Below, in pieces: positions 57,906 through 64,000 of a stretch of 64,000 nucleotides of DNA; position 1 is the first letter of the stretch, and each line of letters begins with the position of its first letter. The DNA comes from Utricularia gibba (taxonomy: Eukaryota; Streptophyta; Magnoliopsida; Lamiales; Lentibulariaceae), in the NCBI GenBank assembly GCA_002189035.1, contig NEEC01000002.1, positions 4,673,001 through 4,737,000 on the forward strand, written 5' to 3'. The position numbers were made by a program, and so were the translations under genes. A model generated the notes under the pieces. That model was not told the origin of the DNA, did no database searches, and saw nothing but the letters and a program-made list of their open reading frames with translations.

Positions 57906-59483
57906 CACCAAATTATGGACTTGATGGGCCATGAATCTCAACCCAAGACTCGGTCAAATGATGAAGATTTGGTCCAAGATTTGTGGATAAGATAGAAATA
58001 TGAAGAAGATATGAAGAAGATCTTGAAATTTTGGATAAAAGATTTGAATAGAAGATTTTATCTGAACGCATTGAATAAGCTCAATATGAAGACTTGGATC
58101 TACTCTCTTATAAATACCCCACCCTCACAACCATTAGAGACGTCTTTGACCACTTTTCCTTTGAATCTTTCCTATTTTCATGTCTATTTTCATGTTTGAG
58201 TCGAGTGTACGCGTGTAGGCGCTTGCGACTGAGGATTTGCGGTGAAGCCTTGCTTGCGCAAGTCCTACACGTGTGACTGTTTTACTATGTTTTTCGACAT
58301 TTAAATTGAGATTTGATTCTGTTTTTCATAACTTTTTCTTTACCAACATGCTCTTTAGTACTATATAACCTAAGGGAGTGTGGGAGAATCAAAGGTTGGC
58401 CTCAAGCACCTAAGGAGAAGGGCTCAATCGGACATTGTTGGTAAGACACATTCTGTCCAATCTGTCTGCGAGGTGTGAGGTGTAAGGGTTAGATTTGGGG
58501 TCTGGGGAAAACATGGGTTATCACAAGAGGTGAAATGGCTCTGGTGGCGTGGTTGATTCCATAATCCCACTAAACGAGGGACGGTGCTATAACGGTCACC
58601 GAGTAGCACTATTTTAGAATAATACCCCAGAACTTGCACAAGCAGGTCAGTTCTCAAGGTTTACATACACAAGTTTGAGCGAGTTTTGAGCAAGATAGAT
58701 CCTAGATCCAATGCCACTTTTCTTTTTGTTTTTAAAACCAAATCTTTTTTTTGTTTTCTGTCTTTTTGAGTCTTTATTTGAAAAGAAAATTCCAATTACA
58801 ATTCCCTGTGGATACAATCTTATTTTATTACTTCGATGATTTCTGTTCACTTGCAGAATCACTATCAAAGTTAAACATATGCATATAGCGAAAATATGTC
58901 TATGAGGGTGTGAGTTGTATAAATTCGAATCAAATATAACAAAAATATGAGTTATCATGGGAGGCAAAATAATGCTAATAACGTGGTCGATATTACAATC
59001 TTAGTAATCAAGGGATTGATAGCACATATCTTGTTTGTATTTTTAGTATATGAAATTAGTGTATTTTCTTGTAAATCAGATGTTTTTTGGATGAGTTACA
59101 ACGTTTGTGTAATTTTACTATCATTATTATTTTTATGCTCTAAGTGGATTAAATTAGTAATCTGATTCATCAAAAATATTAAATGAATATGTTCTTGAGT
59201 TATAGCCACAGATTTTTCAAAGAACAAACAAATTTGTAACAAAAAGAGATTTTCATTCTATGAGTACCCGAACAAACATGAAGATGACAAAATAGATAAG
59301 TCCAAGTCTAAGTCCAATTAGGAGAAACGAATTGATAACCCAAAAAGAGTAGCTCAACAATGAAAAAGGCCCAAGGATATCCACTGTAGACAATTTACTA
59401 AAATTAAATGTGGCAGAATCAAATTAAGGTAGATGTAATATAACTATTAGGTTTAAAGTAGACCACTTTTGAAGAAGACCGTT
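57906..59483. other. Unassigned repeat-like region
   Basis: 57.9-58.95 kb has the feel of a plant gypsy LTR: a leader-like AATTCCCTGTGGATACAATC at about 58799-58818, and a possible end near ATATAACA at 58943. No coding sequence follows and no partner copy is in the window. 58.95-59.48 kb is AT-rich and unassigned. Confidence 0.35.
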
Positions 59484-60788
59484 TGATAATACACAATTTT
59501 TTTTTTATTTTTAGCATTCTAAAAATTATGATTTTTTAATTATGTTTTAGATATTTATTCTATGATTTTATTATTTTACTAAAAATTAAGATATGATGTG
59601 ATTTTGTGTGTTAAAGGGCCAAATCCTTCAATTTACCTCATTCTATGTTATTAACTTTTTTTTAGTCTAGCACCAAAGTTTTGAAATTAGGGAGAAGACA
59701 TGAATTTTGTGCAAGCAACCACCTAGTAGACTTGGACAGCATAAAAAGAGGAGACAAAATGTACTATTCTCCCGTACATAGTTTGCAGGTGAAGCCAGTG
59801 ACAATACCTACTTGGGGGAAGAGAGGAGAAAGTATTTTGGAAGAGAGAGAATCTAAAAGGGCAAAGAGCTTCAGCAATGAAAAATCATACATACACAGCA
59901 TCAAGAACCCTGTTCAATGCTATTGTTCCAGACTGTGAATAGTAGCAAACGGAAGCAAAAACTTATTTTACTTTGTTCTTGTTTATGGAACACTTTACCT
60001 TTGTTATTGTTTCTCTTACGATGGTTGTAATAATATTTTCTGTTTATCTTCATGGAAGCTTGCTTAGGGCACCAATTATGAGTGGCTAAATTTTTGAGAT
60101 GTCTTAAGGTAATGAAGGTGGTGTGGGATAAATGTTTATTTTAATTGTGATTCTAACAAACATTGTTGTATGTATTACTATGCCTTGAGTGGATTTAAGG
60201 GGTAGACAAATCAGCTACATGACTCAAATCCTCAACTTGAAGTTAGACCACAGAGTTTAGACAAGCTTAATAGATGTTACTCTCAAATAGAATAAGTAGA
60301 ACCAAGTAGACCTAGTTCTATATATTTCATAAATTGGTAAACATATGCATGAAATGGGTAGTGATACTAAGGAGTATTGTAGCAAAAAACATAGCGCATG
60401 ACCTGCGTAGATTTAGGTTGTTTGGGGTTATGAAGGTGTGAGATTGCATGCAAAATTAGGAGTTTGTTAACCACATTACCGAAGTACCCTAAGGCATCAC
60501 ATTATTCTTTGTACAAGAGATGAGTTTATTTACCTGCTGCATTGTTATTTACTTCGAATTTCCTATCTTGTATGTTAATATTAGTTTGACCTTGGACAAA
60601 GAGTCACATTTATTCTATAATCCCGCATTTGATAAAAACACCTAACAAATACTTGCTCCTTGATTGACTCCCAAATTACATTATGCAATTAGTGTTTTAT
60701 TTGTATTTTGGGAAGATTAAGGTTCATAAATTTATTCAATACGGAATTTTATTTTCATATCAATGATAATACAATTTTCCGTTTATCA
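59484..60788 (+). mobile_element. Solo LTR of the Athila-like family
   Basis: Starts TGATAATACACAATTTTTT and ends AATTTTCCGTTTATCA. Flanking 5-mers are CCGTT and TCGTT, one mismatch. It shares TAGACCTAGTTCTATATATT and the GTAGAACCAAGTAGACC region with the LTRs at 39 and 46 kb. Length is 1305 bp. No internal sequence of its own follows. Confidence 0.8.
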
Positions 60789-60978
60789 TCGTTTCACTAG
60801 TTTTATAACCGTTATTCTCTACAAATATGTATTTTGGATGACATGCGAGACATGGTATTGAATCAATTTTTTCTTAGCTTCTTCTATCTTCTCCATTGCT
60901 TTCCCCCTTTTATTTTTTCGCTCTTCTTCTTCTTCTTCTTGACAATTAGCAAGGGAATATAGATAAGTTGCAACAAAG

Positions 60979-63535
60979 TAGTATTAGAGCTACAATCTTG
61001 GTGCATGGAAAATAAAAAATTGTCACTAGTTCAATGGCATCTCATCAAGTAGGTTAATATTCTGCATATTGTCCCAATAGCCATGAAATTGATGAAGAAT
61101 CTCAACCCTTGGAGGTATGCATCAATAGATTCAGGAATTACCCACCTACCAAACAGATAGTTGCACAGCCAAATGCCTCTTTGAGGATCAGATAGAGAAA
61201 CACCTGGTAGAATCACATGTGGTGTTTACAACACAATTTCAATCCTTTCACAACAACTCCAATCATTGGCACAACAACAGTCTATTCTAGGTCTAGAGAA
61301 TTGAACTCGCTATCCAACACAAATCTCTACTATCCACACACCATCTTTAGAGCTCCAAGATCTTCTAATGATCAGAATCCAGATCCCTATGGGAAGGATT
61401 ATGCCAACCTATCAAAAATGACTTTACCTTCTTTTGATTAGATCAACGAAAGAGGATGGATTTGGAGAATCACCCAATTCTTTCATTTTGCAACTCAAGT
61501 CACAAAGGATGATTGGGTTGATTGGTAGTGTTGGATTCGCTAGTGTGGTTGATGAATGGGTTGCTAGAAATATAGCAATAAAGCAATCTTGTTGTTGGGA
61601 TAAGTTTGTGAGATCTTTAATATTTCGTTTTGAACGAATTGTTCCTACAAGGCTGCCTACTAAATTTTTCAAGATTAAGTAGATGGGTTCAATCTCAGAG
61701 CATTTGGATGAATATGATGTTTATCAATCACACATTACTCTTTGTTTCCTAAGTATTAATTGGAGAATTTTGTGACTATTTTAATTATTGAGTTTAATGA
61801 ATAACTTCAAGAAGCTATCATTTGCACCACACTTCAAACTAAAGAAGAAATTATATGCTTCACTCTTTTTAGGGAAGCAGAATATTCAACACTCCAACAG
61901 TGAAATCCACATCTATCTCGTAAGAGCGGGTCTCGAACCCATCACAACTATCTAAGAGTCCACATTCCGAATGCCTTAATTAAAGAAAGATTGGAAAAGA
62001 AACTTTGCATTAAATGTGGAGAGCCCTTCTCTAGAGAGCACCACTCTTTAGGCAAACAACTATTTTTTATTACATGCGAATGAAGTGCCCTTTGAAAACC
62101 CAATGAGGATATGCACTCCAACACTCTAGTACTCATGTATGAAGCAATTTTCTTAGAAACAATTTCGATTTATTCCATTTGAAGAGAAATCACTGAGAAA
62201 CATTTTCAAATAACAAAATCATACCATATACAAAAACTGAGAGTTTCATTTGAACCTTGAGCAACTAGCAATTTCATTCATATAAGCTTGGTCGAAAAAT
62301 TCTCCCTCTCATTGGTGCTCACTCACTCGATTCTAGTAACTGAGCTAGGTGAACAACGATCAATAGACTAGATGTAACAAAAAAATTTGTTTGAAATTGG
62401 GGACTCATGAATTCTACTTTGATTTCAAGATATTTGATTTTAAGAAAAATTACGATATGGTGCTAAAAGGGTAGATTTTTCAATGAATAAGATCCATTTT
62501 TGTAAGTTATAAGACTATGATCTTCTATATTACCAAGGATGAGCAAACACCCATTTCACTTGTTGATGGATCTAAAGTTACCCCATGTGATCTACAACAT
62601 CCCATGTGTTTGTTGGGTCATCTACATGCATTAATGACTTCTCCAGTTGCACACGTCAACCAAGTTCCTCCTCATCCTTAGATTGTTTCACTACTCAATG
62701 AATTTGTTAATGTCTTTCAGGAACCAATGGGACTTCCACCACATAGAGAAAATGAACATGAGATCACATTAGTACCTGACATCACTTCAAAATGATGCCA
62801 ACCTTATCGAATCCCACAACATTTAAAGCAACAAGTAGAAAAAATCATTGATCAGTTGCTAGCTTCAGATCTTATACATAAAAAAAAGTCCATCTTCTTC
62901 CCCTATATTGTTAGTTCTGAAAAAAGATGGAGGTGGACAATGTGCATTGATTTTCGCTTTTCAAATGACAACTCTTTTAAACACCCTTTGCTCATTCCCC
63001 TGATAGATGAACTTCATGAGACTCATTTTTTTTAAAAACTAGACTTACGTTCTGGCTACTTTAAAATCAGAATGAAGAATGAGAATATTTATGAAGCCAG
63101 TTTTTCTACCCATTAAGGTCATTATGAATTTTTTATTATGACTTTTGGGTTGACTAATGTCCATCTATATTTCAATCCTTAATGAACTCAATTTTTTCAA
63201 ATGTGCCTCGTAAACTTGTTTTAACTTTTTTGATGATATTTTGGTTTATAGTAAACCTTGGGTTGATCCTCTTCATCACCTTGGTATGGTACTCTTTATA
63301 CTCAAAGAGCACTCTTTACATGCTTGGATGTCGAAGTATTCCTTTGAATTTAGATAGGTGGAATATCATGGTTATATTATTTCACATGAGGGTGTAGCTG
63401 CTGACCTTAAAAAAGTGGACAAGACATTGGAATGTCCAAGATCCACTTATGTGGAGGCATTAAGAGGATTTTTTAGATTAACCAAATATTATCGAATTTT
63501 TATATATGGCTATTGCCTAAGTAGTCACCCCTTCA
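60979..63535 (+). pseudogene. Decayed Ty3/gypsy (chromovirus-like) gag-pol
   Basis: TAGTATTAGAGC at 60980-60991 resembles the initiator-Met primer site TGGTATCAGAGC. Gag follows: MASHQVG-like start at about 61033, a MTLPSFD motif near 61420, GWIWRITQFF and LIFRFERIVPTRLP-like words. From 62.7 kb RT-like pieces appear: PPHRENEHEITLVPD, PYRIPQHLKQQVEKII, LASDLIHKKKS, WRWTMCIDFR, HPLLIPLIDEL, KLDLRSGYFKIRMK and MTFGLTNV. Then come VEYHGYIISHEGVAAD-like and RGFFRLTKYYRIF. Stops and frame shifts occur every 50-150 bp. The RT DD box is not clearly intact. Integrase and RNase H are absent. Confidence 0.72.
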
Positions 63536-64000
63536 CAAGGGGTGCTCAGGGTTCTGGGTAGGAATCGAGAAAATATGGTCCGATTTCTACTACTTTATAG
63601 TACTCAATCGGACCAAACTAGAGAAGCTGAGTATTTGATAATTTGCTATATATTAATATAATATCAACTATCATATTTTCCATTAATACCATAACTATCA
63701 ATAATGAAGATTATGCCATTGTGAAAATGATGTTGCTATTACTTTTTACTAATGCTTGGATGCTTTTGTAGTATACTAGCATTCTTTCTATTCTTTGATG
63801 TGTACTCTTGTTTTTCAAACTATTATTTTTGATTCCCAAATCTATTTTTTCTATTCTTTGATGTGCATCAGATGATGGAGACTCATGATTAATTGTATAT
63901 GAAGTTTATTGATGTCATATCAATTATCATGTAAGAACCAAATTGGACCGGAACTGCTTAGGTCAATTTGATTAGGAATCGAAGGTTCTGGTCCAATTCC
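63536..64000. other. Unassigned 3' edge of the window
   Basis: Gypsy similarity ends near 63.53 kb. The remainder has recurring GGTTCTGG, TAGGAATCGA and CAATCGGACC/TTGGACCGGA words suggestive of a repeat that continues past the edge. Nothing is identifiable. Confidence 0.35.

Noticed and set aside
1-64000. tRNA, rRNA or microRNA genes
   Set aside because: No cloverleaf-compatible A/B-box pair, rRNA core or convincing stem-loop precursor was noticed by eye. A covariance-model scan would be needed to exclude them.
1-64000. A new multi-gene system
   Set aside because: The intact genes belong to known, unrelated housekeeping families and the rest is decayed transposon sequence; no conserved cluster of unknown genes is present.

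Overview
This window is nuclear DNA of a flowering plant. The evidence is short spliced introns with T-rich tracts, long AT-rich spacers, and plant-type protein families: ATG1 with a plant C-terminal tail, COPT copper transporter, WSD1-type wax ester synthase and plant inositolphosphorylceramide synthase. Nested Ty3/gypsy and Ty1/copia LTR retrotransposons are also characteristic of plants. Nothing in the sequence fixes the species.

Layout. 0-0.3 kb: last exon of RAD51 (+), continuing off the left edge. 0.3-4.5 kb: AT-rich spacer. 4.9-8.7 kb: 13-exon ATG1-type autophagy kinase (+). 10.0-11.1 kb: 4-exon plant-specific protein of unknown function (+), tail-to-tail with a single-exon COPT-like gene (-, 11.5-11.9 kb). 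12.4-17.7 kb: nested retrotransposon wreckage, in which a Tat-type gypsy on the - strand is broken up by a chromovirus that itself carries a 1.4-kb copia-like LTR. 18.3-18.5 kb: broken copy of the 3' end of a GW/WG-repeat gene. 19.0-21.0 kb: 7-exon WSD1-like acyltransferase (-). 22.9-28.4 kb: copia element with both LTRs and a target-site duplication. 28.5-31.6 kb: pseudogene of a GW/WG-repeat, AGO-hook-like protein (-), split by an LTR and abutting a PPR fragment. 33-43.4 kb: MULE transposase pieces flanking an Athila-like gypsy (-) and a second gypsy gag (+). 44.5-47.9 kb: solo LTRs and a leader fragment. 49.7-54 kb: a second gene island with IPC synthase (+), Tim10 (-) and a RING-CH membrane E3 (-). 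54-64 kb: AT-rich spacer, a solo LTR and a decayed chromovirus gag-pol.

The intact genes (homologous recombination, autophagy, copper transport, wax ester synthesis, sphingolipid synthesis, mitochondrial import, ubiquitylation) share no pathway. They are ordinary genes in two islands separated by layered transposons. Exon joins were made by hand from splice consensus, reading-frame continuity and remembered family alignments; no search was run.

I see no convincing new multi-gene system. The most interesting signals are structural: a GW/WG-repeat gene typical of transposon-silencing machinery that transposons have broken; a related copy of its 3' end in the same window that serves as an empty site for the copia insertion; a gypsy LTR rearranged into a ~320-bp-arm palindrome; two introns with the same putative non-canonical GC donor; and a COPT-like protein lacking the pore MxxxM methionines.
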